Positions 34,701 to 47,600 of a stretch of 64,000 bases of DNA are shown here, one piece after another. The stretch comes from Brienomyrus brachyistius (Eukaryota > Chordata > Actinopteri > Osteoglossiformes > Mormyridae). The first letter of the stretch is position 1; the number at the start of each line of letters is the position of its first letter. The notes beneath the pieces were generated by a model. That model did no database searches and was not told the origin of the DNA. It was given only the letters and a program-made list of their open reading frames with translations. Location of the stretch: contig NW_026042421.1 of assembly GCF_023856365.1 (NCBI RefSeq), positions 88,501 to 152,500 of the forward strand, read 5' to 3'. The position numbers and the translations under genes are program-made.

Positions 34701-37700
34701 GACTGGATGTCTGCTTAGTAAAGCCAGGAGCTGAGTGTGAGCAGAATTCCTACTGTCTGATTCCTTGCATGTGATTCGCTCGTGGGAGTTTTACCCTCAC
34801 AAAAATGTTCTGAGGGCAGAAGGAAAAATGATTGGTTCAGAGAGATAACCAATTAGATTGTAGAGGAGGTGGGTCTAAGGAACTAGAGGAGGCAGGAACA
34901 AGACATCTGATTGGTTGACCCCCCCCCCTCCTCTAGTTGCCTGTATCCACCACTTCTACAGTCTGATTGGTTATCTCTCTGAACCAATGAACCTTGTGCC
35001 CTCAGAACATTTTTGCGCAAGTAAAACTCCCATAAACATGTGGCTTATATCATGTTTAGAGACGGTTTTGTTTCTTCCTTCTTTACAGAACAGAACGCGG
35101 ACTACTACAAAAGAGAGGTAAGCCTGAAAGAATTTAGAGTGAACCTATTTCAGCTGATGGGATGGTTGCCAAGAACAACCAAAGAGGGTGATTAAGTGGG
35201 CTCTTAAGAATGCTGTCATAAGAAAATTGCTTCGGAAGGATCTACATCTGTGTTGTCGTTTTCTTTTGTTGGCTCTCAGATATTGACAAATTCTGTTTAA
35301 AGGTACAACAGCATGGCTCTTATCAGGGCTTGGATGTGTACCATGCTGTGCCTTTTTTCTGACTCTTATATTCCCCGTGTGATTTTTCATGGCTCCCGAC
35401 ACCAGATTGAACACATCAGGAAATCCCTGGGCCGCTCGAGGGTCAAGTCCTCCATCTGCCTGGAAAGGTTGGATAACAGCCTCCCCCACCTACCCCCCCC
35501 CAACACCTGTGATTCAGCCTCAGTCCCAGCATAGCTGGGGGACCACTGGTTCGACACCAGTCCACATTAGTCCCTAACTGGGGGATATCTCTGGGTATTC
35601 TGTATACTGTGCCTCTGATTGGTGGGGGGGGGGGATCTATTTCATGTTAATTCTGACAAAAATGCTGGGGACTGCTCTTTGTGAAAATCTAACCTCGTTA
35701 TTTCGTTCTTTCGTCCATCTGCCCATCCATCTTTCACCATAAATCTCAGAGTCACACATATCCTGGATTAATGATGCCTAACTAATATTGAAACCGGTTG
35801 ACTATTAAACTGAATTGAACTGTATTTAACTGCAAATAATTACTTAATATTGATCAGAAGGTCGCCGGTTCAAGCCTGGCTTCAGCACACTTGTGGGTCC
35901 TTGAACAAGGCCCTTAACCCCCAGGTTCCTGGGAGCCTCTACGGGCAGCTGCCCTTTGCTACCAAGCTTTCTCTCACCTATGGAGAGCAAGATGGAGGAG
36001 ATGAAAAGAGAATTTCCTTATAGGGTTCAATGACGTATAATCATTTCGTCACCATTTCGAGCTCCAGTTTGCTGGAATATGCCAGCATTGAACCTGAATA
36101 TTTGATGACTTGCAAGGATTATAGAAAGTAGGACTAAAACTGGGAATGGCTGGTCTTCTGTGTTCAGCTTCCTTAAGTTCAGCGAGCAGTACCTGAACCA
36201 TGACCCCATGATGCAAGGCTGCCCCCCCAGCAACCCCTGGATAACAGATGACACGGCACTCTGGACGCTGAATGCCGACATGTGAGTGTGCGTTACCGCG
36301 CCCCATCCTGCCTCTTCAGGGCCACACCCCCAGAGGTGACTGTCGTCTCTTCACTTCCACGCCTCCTGGTGCAGGGTGGAGACACCCACCAAGCTGCGGG
36401 TGGAACGATGGGGGTTCGGCTTCACGGAGCTCCTTAGGGACCCTCTGGGACGGTGCAAGTTCAGGGAGTACCTGGAGAAGGAGTTCAGTGGTGAGCAGCA
36501 TGTAGACCCCCCCGCCCAAGTAGATCAGCTTCATGGAGGCATCGTCAGCAAGTAAGAATCATATTCATTATTTGATCACTGCGGGCCTATTTGGGCAGTG
36601 TGTGACTCAGCAGATTGGGATTCATTGCAGGAGGTCATCAGCTCAAATCCCAGAGTCAGCTGAGTGACCTCACTATTGGGCCGTCGATCAGTTACTCCAG
36701 GGACTGACTGACCCTGCCCTCTCAAAAAAAAAAAAAAATAGGATCTAGCATCTGCTAAATTAATAATCATGATCCCTCTATGAAAGGCAATTCTCCTCCA
36801 TATTGGCATCGTGATGAGCGCCTCCTGCAGGTAGCTGATGCATGCGCTGTTTCATTCACAGTGGAGAACCTCTGTTTCTGGGAGGCCTGTGAGGACATCC
36901 GGCACGGCGAGAGCGCTACGATCCCGCAGAAGGTGGAAGAGGTCTACAAGTGAGTGCGACCTTGTGGCCCAGTGGGACAGTTTGCATCCCAGTTGAATTT
37001 AGAGCAGGCCCTGATGTGGCACTTGCTTACTCCCAGTGGGACTGCAAAGCTCAGGCTCATCACTTCCTTCCCCCCAGGCAGTTCCTGGCCCCGGGAGCCA
37101 GCAAGTGGGTAAACGTGGACAGCAAGACCATGGAGAAGACCCTGCAGGGCATGAAAAGCCCACATCGTTTTGTCCTGGATGACGCCCAGATGCACATCTA
37201 TTTCCTGATGAAGAAGGTAGGAGCATTAACTGTGCACAGCCATGAAAGTGGATGACAGCTTCATTAAAACGGGCTCTCGGCCTCTCCTCTCACCCTCAGG
37301 ACTCCTACGCCCGCTATTTAAAGTCCGATCTCTACAAAAACATGCTGGCTAGAGCCATAGAACCACAAGAGACCAAAAAAAGGTAAAACTATTATCTTCT
37401 ATAAAAGGGGTCTTTCTGTAATATATTCCATGTATTTTATATAAGGGGATAAGACTCATATTGGTGTGGGATACACACAGGTTCTGTTTCTGGGGTTGTT
37501 AACGATTAATTCCAGGGATTTTTGGGCTTAGTGTGAACTGCTGGCTTCAGCTTAGCTTCGTCACTAAGACTACACAGAGTTCTGTAATGTTAATTGCTTT
37601 TGCGTCCCCTGTGATGCTCTCCAGTTTCTGTTTGTAATTCCACGGTAGTCAAGGATTTTCCAACATGGCTGACTTAGAAAAGGCAGTGCCACAAGTGTTA

Positions 37701-37872
37701 GCGGAACGCTAACATGTTCTCCTTCCCATCATGCCCCAGTGTCTTTCCCTTTGTGAGACGCCAGCGGCACTCCAGCCGTAACCCTGCCCTTTTCGCCCAG
37801 GCCTTAGAGGACAACGGCAAGACCAAGTCCCTGGGGTCACCAGCAAGTCCCACAGCAGCCTGCTCTTCCTAA
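28768..37872 (+). CDS. rgs11: RGS11, R7-family regulator of G-protein signalling (5' exon and one linker exon unresolved)
   Basis: R7 RGS proteins pair with Gbeta5 and speed GTP hydrolysis by Galpha-o, for example in retinal ON-bipolar cells. Exons: 28,768-28,864, 29,157-29,207, 30,370-30,476, 30,860-30,911, 31,022-31,080, 31,631-31,707, 32,043-32,124, 34,212-34,280, 35,089-35,117, 35,406-35,467, 36,168-36,281, 36,375-36,490, 36,862-36,949, 37,078-37,216, 37,300-37,382 and 37,740-37,872. The DEP domain starts at [15 protein letters not shown] and includes [18 protein letters not shown] follows ([25 protein letters not shown]). The GGL domain has [12 protein letters not shown] and PSNPWITDD. 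The RGS domain runs from [17 protein letters not shown] to [15 protein letters not shown]. The tail [12 protein letters not shown]...SPTAACSS matches RGS11 rather than the long RGS9 tail; the nearby clcn7 agrees. Phase fails only between 34,280 and 35,089, so a small exon there is missed. The start codon lies upstream. Confidence 0.9.
30590..30728. mobile_element. Foldback MITE copy in rgs11 intron
   Basis: CAGTATTTCTCAATCTGGTC at the left and CCGAGGACCGGATTGGGAAA at the right are imperfect inverted ends. The AGGGAGCTGGGAGGGAGCAA block is partly duplicated. Same family as 20,696-20,866. Confidence 0.6.
31178..31402. mobile_element. Palindromic MITE, copy 1 (rgs11 intron)
   Basis: The ends GGGAGTTTTACTTACACAAA and TTTTTGTGTAAGAAAACCTC are inverted repeats. 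Inside, AAAAATGATTGGTTCAGAGA is mirrored by CCGAACCAATCATTTTTCC, and CAATCTGATTGGTTATC is mirrored too. The whole 225 bp can fold as a hairpin. Its GATTGGTTCAGA core matches the 29-bp satellite unit. Confidence 0.85.
32285..32465 (+). mobile_element. tRNA-derived SINE copy
   Basis: GGCAGAGTGGTGGCTCTGGG and GGTTGTTGGTTCAAATCCTG (B box) mark it, followed by the body phrase GCAAGGGCCTTAACCTGCAA. It lies in the rgs11 intron after 32,124. Confidence 0.7.
33170..33315 (-). mobile_element. tRNA-derived SINE copy
   Basis: The plus strand shows GTGATGTCACTCTGCTGACT, GGGATTTAAACCGGCAACCT and CCAACCCGCTCAGCCACACA, the reverse of the SINE A/B-box head. Confidence 0.7.
34783..35031. mobile_element. Palindromic MITE, copy 2 (rgs11 intron)
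   Basis: Same family as 31,178-31,402: it starts GGGAGTTTTACCCTCACAAA and ends TTTTTGCGCAAGTAAAACTC. The inside has AAAAATGATTGGTTCAGAGA mirrored by GTCTGATTGGTTATCTCTCT and GAACCAATGAAC. It lies 58 bp upstream of the 29-nt rgs11 exon at 35,089. Confidence 0.85.
35850..36005 (+). mobile_element. tRNA-derived SINE, 5'-truncated
   Basis: TGATCAGAAGGTCGCCGGTT then CAAGCCTGGC (B-box region), followed by AACAAGGCCCTTAACCCCCA. Confidence 0.65.
36598..36780 (+). mobile_element. tRNA-derived SINE copy
   Basis: GTGTGTGACTCAGCAGATTG (A-box-like), CATCAGCTCAAATCCCAGAG (B-box), CCAGGGACTGACTGACCCTG, an A-run, then GCATCTGCTAAATTAATAA. Same subfamily as 22,575-22,765. Confidence 0.7.
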
Positions 37873-38358
37873 CACTGCCTCCTGGGGGGGGGATGCACCC
37901 TGAGCTCACTGCTGCCCCACAGAGGCTGTTTGGGGGCGGTGCTCTGCTGCTCTATTTGACGCAGTCTTCCAGGATTTTTAACTTCGGATGTATTTTTATT
38001 ATAGTGTCATGTTAAATAAGAACAGACTAAATTATGGTTTAGATCAGAAGTGAGAAAAGTCCTGTGTCTCTATATATAGGAAAAGTTTATTTCATTAGTA
38101 ACAGACAAACCATAGTTGAGCCAAATATTGCCTTATTACTAAGTAATAAACATCTGCATACAACTTTCACTGAAACAATGGTTGTAATAGATAAATAGCC
38201 ATTTAAAACTTGGCATTTAGCTCAGTGCTTATAATGTGGATTGTGTCCCATATTCCAGATCAAAACTGTGCAGTTTCGAACCTGCATCATGTCTGCTTCA
38301 GATTCCAGCAGCTTCTCTCATCCTTTGTTCATTTACTTCTTCAGCATTTCTCAATAAA
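37873..38358 (+). terminator. rgs11 3' UTR with polyadenylation signals
   Basis: AATAAA occurs near 38,143 and at 38,353-38,358 downstream of the rgs11 stop at 37,870. The second is the better candidate for the transcript end; neither is proven. Confidence 0.45.
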
Positions 38359-41300
38359 TTAAGCAAGTTTTTAATTCACCTTTAGTGGAATTCTGTCACT
38401 TAAATACCAAAATAGAATAACACAGGTGTCGTACTTTTCAACCATTTTTCTTTTGGCTTATAAACGGCATGTGCTACTCTGAGATCACTGACCTGCTGGA
38501 GATGTGGTTCGGAACCGCAGGTGACCTCGAGTTCTTTTTTTTTTCCTCCGTGGAGGGAATCAAACAACAAAAGAGATTAGCCAGAGATCCACCCTGCACG
38601 GACTTGCTGGTATGATGGGAACGGGACCTAGATTTACTGGAAGCACAAAGAGAGCAAACTAAATTCTGCCCAACAGACAGGCGGAACAAATCGCTACAAA
38701 AGGTTTCAGTCACCTGTCTCCCCTGCCAGGACAGCACCTCCCTCCCACAGCGCACCAACAATACATTATACTATTATACCGTGTCTTGGAAAAGTATTGG
38801 AATCCTACTTAGTGTTTTAAAAAGCAGCACATTTCTAAATTATCTATATCCCAGTCCCTGAAAGCTATAACTAAAGATTACTGAGGGTAAGATGAATCTC
38901 TGCTGCATCTCATAAGTTCATTAAAAATCGAAACTTCCTTTCTTTCAGAACTGAATTTTCTGCCATGTTGGTCTTTAAAATTGTCCATTCGGCTCCAACA
39001 AGCTTTCGAACTCCAGTTTGAATGAAATATTGGGCTGCGAATGTGAAGTAGACAGGGTCATGGTGAGGAATGCGTCAGGAATATGGGGCGTGTCTGGAAG
39101 TCTGTGTCCATCACCAAAGCCTGTGATATTCATTATTGGCGGTTTGTTTATTGGCTGCTAAGGCTCACAATGGAAGCTCAATACTAAGTGTTTTGAATTA
39201 CTGAAGTTTGCATGTTGACGGAGCCGGGATGGATGGATGGATGGATAGATAAATGTTTAATAATACATGCAGTACAAGTGTCAAACTAACTTTACCAGAC
39301 AAGCCCATTAAAACGAGGCTCTCAGTTTCTCTTGAAATTCTTATGTAAAAAAAAAAAAAAAATAATAATAATAAACTACTTTGCATGTTACTTTTTAATA
39401 GATTTCCTTTTTAAAAAATTAAATCTGACTACGCAAATCCTTCAACTCCTACACTACCCATCAAGGCAATCCTCAGGATTCCAGCAGCACAGAGTTAACT
39501 GATGTTCTGCGCGGTTCTTAAAAATGCATGAAACTCGCGAGATAAAAATAAAACAACCGCAACAGAGAATACTGAAATTCCGTCTTCATATTACTGAAAC
39601 ATACAGGATTAAGAGACAACATGAAGTTGGGAAAGGGATTGGTGGGGGGTGGGGGGTGGGATTAAAGGCACTGTCAGCATAACATCATAAAGACGGCACC
39701 GATGTCCATTTGCCATGGATTATGTTGTATTCTGCGACTAAAAAGGACCCATAATCTGATTAAGTTCACATCAGACTAATGAGTGAATCTTCTCTGACAG
39801 CATTACTGACGCATAGCCCGCCATCCAGAGCTGCATTAGTGCGTTATGGGTTTCTAAGGCCCACCTTAACACAGCAGGGAAACACGTGCTGCTTAGTACG
39901 CTATTTCTCGGATCTGTAACATCGTAAGGTCACAGTACAACGTCGTGTCTTTCTGCAACTTTATAGCAGGGCTGAACAGCCAGGTGGCATTTTGGGCATT
40001 TTCAAGGTGAGCCGATGGGTAGGCGAGCCGGCAAAAATCTTGGGGAACCCCCCCCCCCTTTCCCAGTCAGCAAAATTTATTGCACAGCAAAAGTTATGGA
40101 GACCCCAGCTCTGTAAAATTTACTGTGGGAGTCCAAGGAAACTTTAAAAACACAATATCTCAATCTCCGGAGTCCTTTAAACCTAAAAAATATACAAAGA
40201 AATCTATGCTGTGATTCTGCTAGAGAATTTGGGCCCCATGAATGCATATCATATTGGGCCACAAACCCACACCAATGCAGTTATGTTCCAAGTTTTTTAC
40301 TGTCCTAATCTCCCCCCCTTAACTGCGCCCCAGACTTGATGTTCCACGTTACAATTTCAACCAAATGTTGTGTGTTAAAAAAAAAATTAAATTGTGCACC
40401 AAAATTTTTTAACATGAAAGCAAGCATTAATAAAACTTAATCAAATGTTGATTTTTTTTTTTTTATATATAGAATTTCTCATTGTTTTGCTGATATCTGG
40501 GAAAACTGGGTTCATGGATCGGGATGGAAAGGCATGTTCAACGCACATTTTTTTTAAAATATTGATTTCCAGCAACTAATAAGCAAATCGAGGGAAATCT
40601 GCAAGGTACAAATCTGCAAGGTACAACAGAACCGTTCATCTCATTTCTACCCCGTCAAATCGCGTCCCAGGCTTTCTGGACCTCCCACTGAAATGCATTC
40701 AGCGACATCCACCTAAACAATTGCATTACCCCGGCAACGGGACTGCAGTAATCTCATTTAGTCTGAGAATTTGTGTGTCAGAAGGTAGAAAATTAGGATA
40801 CGGACACGTTGCTCAAAGAGTGCCACGGAGTCACCAGCAGTATCATCAAACACGCCATTTAATACAATAATTTTTTTATCATTGTTTGTATAAATACAAA
40901 TGATTCTTATTAAACAGCATGACTGACTCGTGCAATACAAATAGGCATATGCATCAAAACCTTTATTAGATTTCAGAAATCACAGAAGAAAATCAAGCTT
41001 GGCAAAATAAAAATTCTGCAAAATTATCCAGTATATTTCAGCCGTTTCTATAAATGTACGCTAAGGTGGTACTTGCCAACGCCGAAACAATTCTCTCATC
41101 CAGTCACAGTGCTCTTTAAAATGGAGATACTTTAATTTATTTAAGGTTGAGTTAAAACACGACATTTAATATTCAGAATAAAATCAAAATCTGATAAGGG
41201 ATTCACATCGTTTACCGTTTAACTGGTATGTCCATTTTCGATAGGCTTGTTGGGTGGGTAAAAACCCTATTTAACTGATCAGGGTCACTTAGGCAAGTTC

Positions 41301-42299
41301 ACCTTAATTAAAAACAAAATAACTAAACAGCACATAACTAGTCAAAGTGTAAACTCTGCTGTTGGCAAAAACTGTACGGCTGGACCCCCAAGGGCACCAG
41401 CGACTGTAGGGCCTTGCTTGGCCAGTAGGGGGCCCCCTTGCACGTGACATTGCAAGGATTTGTAAGTTGTAGGGCGCAGATGGGAAACGAGGTGGGGTAA
41501 GAAGCATTTAAAGTGCGGAGCCACATACAGCCATGGGGGTGGGTTTGGGTTTCTAGCACAGCCTGCAAAGACCAGAATAAGTTCCTTTCCTCAACACACT
41601 AGCGCCCCCTTGGCCAAACACGACCCATGGTCACCTTGCAAATCATTAAGCTGCCCTGAACCCCACTCTGCTTTCAGTAAGTGCCATTTAAAAACAATGA
41701 TATACACACATTTTCAGGAGAGCACCTGTGAAGTCACCCCCCCACACACACACACACACACTACTGGCATTGTTTGGCACCCGACCCATGTAAACCTGAC
41801 CCCGATTTGCATAATTTATTCAGGTATATATCAGAAACCAGGGTTTCTGCCACCTAGAGGCTGTACGGCGCAACAAGAGACAAATCGCCATCAAAAACAC
41901 AGGACCTGGAGAATCACCCGGGGTGGGGGGGATACATACTGTCACGTACTGGCGTGGGTGGGGGAGGACGCAGGCAGTGTGGCAGTCAGCCAATGGGCGA
42001 ATTCACGAGAAAAAACACTGTATGTTAAAAACCGCTAGCATCCAGCATGAGAGAAAAAGGTCAAAGCGAGTCAGGGTTTTTCCGGGGGGGGGGGGGGGGG
42101 GCAGGGTTGGTCTTACCTACACTGGCATGGGAGGGGTGGGAGGCATTGGTTAATGGTACAATGTGCAAGACAATTATCTGGGAGAGGAAAATTAACTTCC
42201 CCTAAAGTAAAACTAAAGTCACAAGAAAACTGTGGTACCCTCTGTCAATAGACCACACTCAAAAAACTCTGAGTAAAAGAGGAACGTTATTGGCCTGGC

Positions 42300-42563
<264 letters not shown>

Positions 42564-42564
42564 T

Positions 42565-42900
42565 GGTTTCCATGTTGTATGGGGACCAGCTTTTTGATCA
42601 TCACTTGCGGGGACCACCCTTTCTACAGGTTCTAGAAATAAGAAAAAAATCAGGCATACTAACCATAGCTTTGTTAGCTTATACACGACTTCAAATATCT
42701 GAATTGATGAAGTAATATTTTGACCAAACTCTATGGGGACTTATGAAAAATCTGGTGAATATCACTAATGGGGACCTCATTTACATAGTATTTGCATTAT
42801 TCACACAAATTCCAATATATTTAGTGGGGACCTGATTTGCATAATTCACACAAATTCCTCCTTGATTAGTGGGGACATTGCAACTATAATTGTTACTAAT
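42565..42900 (+). repeat. Dispersed 'tggggac' fish repeat
   Basis: The phrases GTATGGGGACCAGC, GCGGGGACCACC, ATGGGGACCTCATTTACATA, GTGGGGACCTGATTTGCATA and GTGGGGACATTGCAAC recur. It is directly attached to the CA microsatellite, as in the 4.2 kb and 57.3 kb copies. Confidence 0.7.
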
Positions 42901-43544
42901 TGATGAGCACCTATATGAAGGCAATCCTCAGATAAATTATTATATTATATATGCATATGCATTCAACACACATCACAATGTTTTTCTCCTTTCACTCTAC
43001 AGTCAATTGTTATATGTTTCCAGCCATGTATTTTATACATACTGAAATTAAACGCCAAATGTTTGTGGTAAGTAAACCGTGTTCCTCCAACACATCAGCA
43101 TAGACAAAGTTTTCCTCAGTCTCGTGTAACCCTGAAGTTTCCTCTGAGTGATTAATCATATTAAATAACTGTCCAAAATAATAGTTAAGACATTTAGTTA
43201 TGACTGAAAACCTAGGGTTGTTAAGAATATCAGTGTGATTGAAGTGAACATTAATAGGTGAAGCAGTTAAAGGCTACATTCACTTACAAAGGATCAGACC
43301 CAAAGAAGTCAAACCTTTAAACCTTTACTTGCCAGTTTTACAGCCATTCTAAATATTTTTTAACCAGTCAACCATCCAGCATCAGCTATCTACTACTCAA
43401 TCACAGTACTGTGAAATATTTTAGCTACTCATAGTAAGAAATTATAAATACTTAATTGCTATGTTTCTCTAACAAATGAGGAGTTCTTTTGTGTCCTCTG
43501 TCCTATTGTTTAACTGTAGGCAATTAAAAATATTTATACTACGG

Positions 43545-43985
43545 GACCGTTGAATGCTTGAATCTGATTGGCTGACGAACGTTCTGAGGTGTGCAATTAT
43601 TTTCAGATAAACGAACGGCGAATGTAGTTCCAGGTAGCTCTCTTGACCGCATTACAGTTCCATATCACTTCGCATAGTTAACTGTAATAACGGAAATTAG
43701 CATACAGTACCTATATAGCACACAGGACTAACAAAAACAACAACATGACAGATGCGGAAGAAATAATCCTACTCACAATAGCGATTTAAGTAGAAAAACC
43801 GGACGAATCCCTTGAAATATATCATCTGATCGATGTCTTGAGGTGTGGCAACCGTAGTATAAGCGGAATAATTGACTCCGGACCGTTGAATTATTAGAAA
43901 ATAATGCACACCCAAGGTGGTAATGCGGCCACGACGCGAAGCGGAGAAATTATTTTCTAATAATTCAACGGTCAATTATTCCTTA
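43545..43985. mobile_element. MITE-like DNA element with strong terminal hairpin
   Basis: GGACCGTTGAATGCTTGAAT occurs near 43,546. GACCGTTGAATTATTAGAAA near 43,880 is mirrored by TTTCTAATAATTCAACGGTC at about 43,953-43,972. The last 95 bp can form a long hairpin. It is non-coding, in the 3' flank of the SET-recombinase fusion gene. Confidence 0.65.
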
Positions 43986-44655
43986 CATATTCTAAATCTA
44001 ACAAGTGTAAAAGTCAATGATTTAGCAAAACTCAATGGCAGGGTAAACACATCTGCATGGTTATTAACATACATCCCCCCAACCCCCCAGGCTCAAAAAA
44101 CTCTCTTTTGAAGGTCCCCATTATTGAATACAACATGTTGGTTTATTACATATTGTTGGGTGTAGAGAAGATTGGACTTCTGGTGGTAAATTCCACCACA
44201 CTTCCATTATAATAAGACACAGATTGAACTCCACACAACACGACACTGAACGCGACATTAACATTGCAAAATCTGCAACTTTTAATGAGTTCACCTTCAC
44301 AAACAAACTCATCAAATTAAGTCAAATGAATCTAAAGCAATCAAATTCCTGTTGCCTGATTTTTCAGATAGGCTTTCCTAATATAAAACAGAAACCTGTC
44401 AAAATCATTGGCATTTTTGGCTATTATTTTATATATATAACGTCAAACGGTCAAGAACTGCCATGACATTAAGCTTAAATTTAAACTACAAAATTTGCAA
44501 CTTTTTAGGAATTCAACTTCACAAACTCACCAAATGAAGTCAAATGAATCTAAAAGCAAATAAATTCCTGTTGACTGAGTTTTAAAACAGGAACCTTTCC
44601 AAATCACTGGCAAACGGAAACAAAAAGCCATACCAGAGAATTCGTAACTTTAACC

Positions 44656-47600
44656 CTATTTACGTTGAATTTCCCTTTTGTAGGCCGTGATGCGATTATA
44701 CACATAGAATTTCAAGTTCTCCCAGTTTCTTTGCTTAAGAGCTTCTGGTTCCGCTCTTAAACACCTCTCGCAATCGCTCTTTGCTGGCACAATACCAGAT
44801 ATGATGAACCGATTCATGTGCCTCTCCACTGCCTGCACCTCTGTCTGCTGCCAGGGTCTCTTCTTTTGGGTCACTTTACCTTAAAGTGGTAAGAAAAACT
44901 AATTAGTAATGCTGTAAATCAGATATAATTTGCTAAATTCTATATCAGCATACATGCAGCAAGTAAAATTCTTTGCATTTACCTAGGAATAGAATTATAT
45001 TGTCAAATTTTAAGAAGAAACAACAGTATGTATCTTCTTATGAACATTAAAGATCCACTAGATAAATCCATCTAGTATAGTATTAGTATTGTATATAGTG
45101 TGTATAGTAATTATATAAGACATTACAACCCTGATTTCAAAAAACTGGGATGCTGTGTAAAACATAAATAAAAACAGAATGCAACCGACATTCAACTGAA
45201 TACAAAAGAAAGGCTCAGTTCTTCACAAGCAAGGATAGCACAGTGGTTACCACTTGGTGTGTTAGCACTCATGGCATGTGAAAGTACCTTTAATGTTGAA
45301 TGCAAAATATGCCGCCATCCATATGATGTCTTTTTCAGAGACGTTATTGCTTATTCCAGCAAGACAATGCCAAGCCATATTCTGCACGTGTTACAACAGT
45401 GTGGCTTGCTGGTAAAAGAGCGCTGGATCTAAACTGGCCTGCCTGCAGACCACACCTGTCACCCTTTGAAAATGTGTGAAAATTATGAAACCCAAAATAC
45501 AACAACAGAGACCTTAGTTTGTTGAGCAACTGAAGTCATGTATCAAGTATGAATAGGAAAGAATTTCTTGTTCAAAACTTCAACAATTCCCAAAGGCTCA
45601 CTGAGTGTTGGTAAAAGAAAAGGTGATGTAATACAAAGGTAAACATGCCCCTGTCCCAACTTTTTTTAAGCATTTTGCAGGTATCAAAATCAGGTTCATC
45701 AGTATAAACACTAAATATTTTGTGTTTGTATTGTATTCAATTGAACATAGGTTGAGATTTGCAAATTATTGTATTCTGTTATTTATGGTTTACACAGAAT
45801 TATAATGTTTTTGGTATACTGTACAACCATCATACAAGTACTAATATGTACCGCTTTAGCTATATTAGCTTTGGTAACAAGAAAATTATATTAAAGCTAC
45901 TTGAAGTTGAGTTGCTTCTACATTATGAGTAATGCTGTAAGTTATCCAGTCATTCACACTGAATTGCTCCAGCACCCTGTGAACAGCCAGGACAGGTGGT
46001 TGATATAGGGGCTAGTTATTACTAATGTTTCATTTATTAGAACAGTTACTGTTACTAGTCCCACTTCAAGCAGCTTATAGAGTCGAGCAACAACCAATTA
46101 GCCCCATCAAATGGTACAGAGGGATTTCTGAGAATTGTGATTTTCAGACAGGGCAGAATAATGTAGAGCTGCTTGGGACAACAACAGTTTGGCAGCAAAG
46201 CATTCATTTAAAGCAATTTGGCTGCTACAACATTTAGCCATTTCTAGTTTAATTCAGACACTGACAGTACCTCCGCAAATACAAACAAAAGAGTAGAGAG
46301 TTCACCTTTGGATGAAGGCCTCACAGTACTGACTACTGACGGTGATGTATCATCTAATGGTAGTGGTTTATGTCTCTTGGACGGTGGTGGCGGCATTTCA
46401 TTCCTTTCGGTAGGAGGAAGTATCTCCTCTGCTGATGGTTCTGTGGAAAATAATCAACATTCAGAGCAGATGCTGGAGGTGGATGCAAATGCAGTAAACT
46501 ATTATTTTATTAAATATGCAGAAAAATCCAAAATATACAGCTGAATCATAGTCAGTAAACAGGCAGAGGCAGGCAAATCTCAAGAAACCAGAACCATGAT
46601 TAAAACCAGAGTGACAGGCTTGGTATCATTAGGTGCAAGATGCTAAGCATATACACCGATCAGGTATAACATTATGATCACTGACAGGTGAAGTGAACAA
46701 CACTGATTATCTCTTCATCATGGCACCTGATAGTGGATGGGATTTATTAGGCAGCAAGAGAACATTTTGTCCTCAAAGTTGATGTGTCAGAAGTAGGAAA
46801 AAAATGGGCAAGTTCAATGATTAGAGTGAGTTTGACAAGGGCCAATTCGTGATGTTATGTTTGATTATTATTTTTTTTTTTTATAATTGTAGCTTTCAAG
46901 TCCCAATTAATACGTCCATATGCCCCTGGCATTAGTTAGCTAAATAACAAATTCAATTAAAGCAATACTCTAATTAACTTATTTACTGACTTAAACTAGT
47001 GACAAAACATACCATCTATAATTGATGAATCTGCCTGACATTTCTCCTGGAAGTCTTCCTCATCACTGTCCAGAACTTTTTCTGTGGAAGTCATACGAAG
47101 TACAGCTTAACAACGTGATTAAACAAAAAGAATAGATAGCAAGCAGAAAAATAAACAAAAAAGTCAAATAACATACCATCTGGATCTATCTGAATTTCAT
47201 CCAAGTTCTTGCCATGAAACTCAGCTAATCTTCCCTGCTCGAGTGCCATTAGAACTTTGCTGATCTTTGCAAGTTGCAGGGTTTTCTCAGGGAGTCGATA
47301 GAACTCACGATGGATTCTAATGTCATGTCCAAGAAAGGTGGCCAGCTGGTCCATCTCTGTGTCTGTCATGTTCAGCACAGTTGAAAGGGTTGCAGCATGC
47401 TTTCGCAGTCTGGTAGATGTCAGTGATTCAGGACATTTTGCACCACACACCTTGGCAAATCCACGGATGCAATCAGAATCTCGGAAATGTGTGATAGCTT
47501 CTGGTCTCGCAAACATATACTGATTGTCCTTTAGTACCCCATAGGCCCCTCTCTGCTTAGCAAGGAGTTCTAATGCACACAGCATTTTTGGAGTCAATAG

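Noticed and set aside
43545..43985. Terminal end of the SET-recombinase locus as a transposon boundary
   Set aside because: The hairpin belongs to an unrelated MITE. No matching copy was found near the 5' end of the gene at 56.8 kb.
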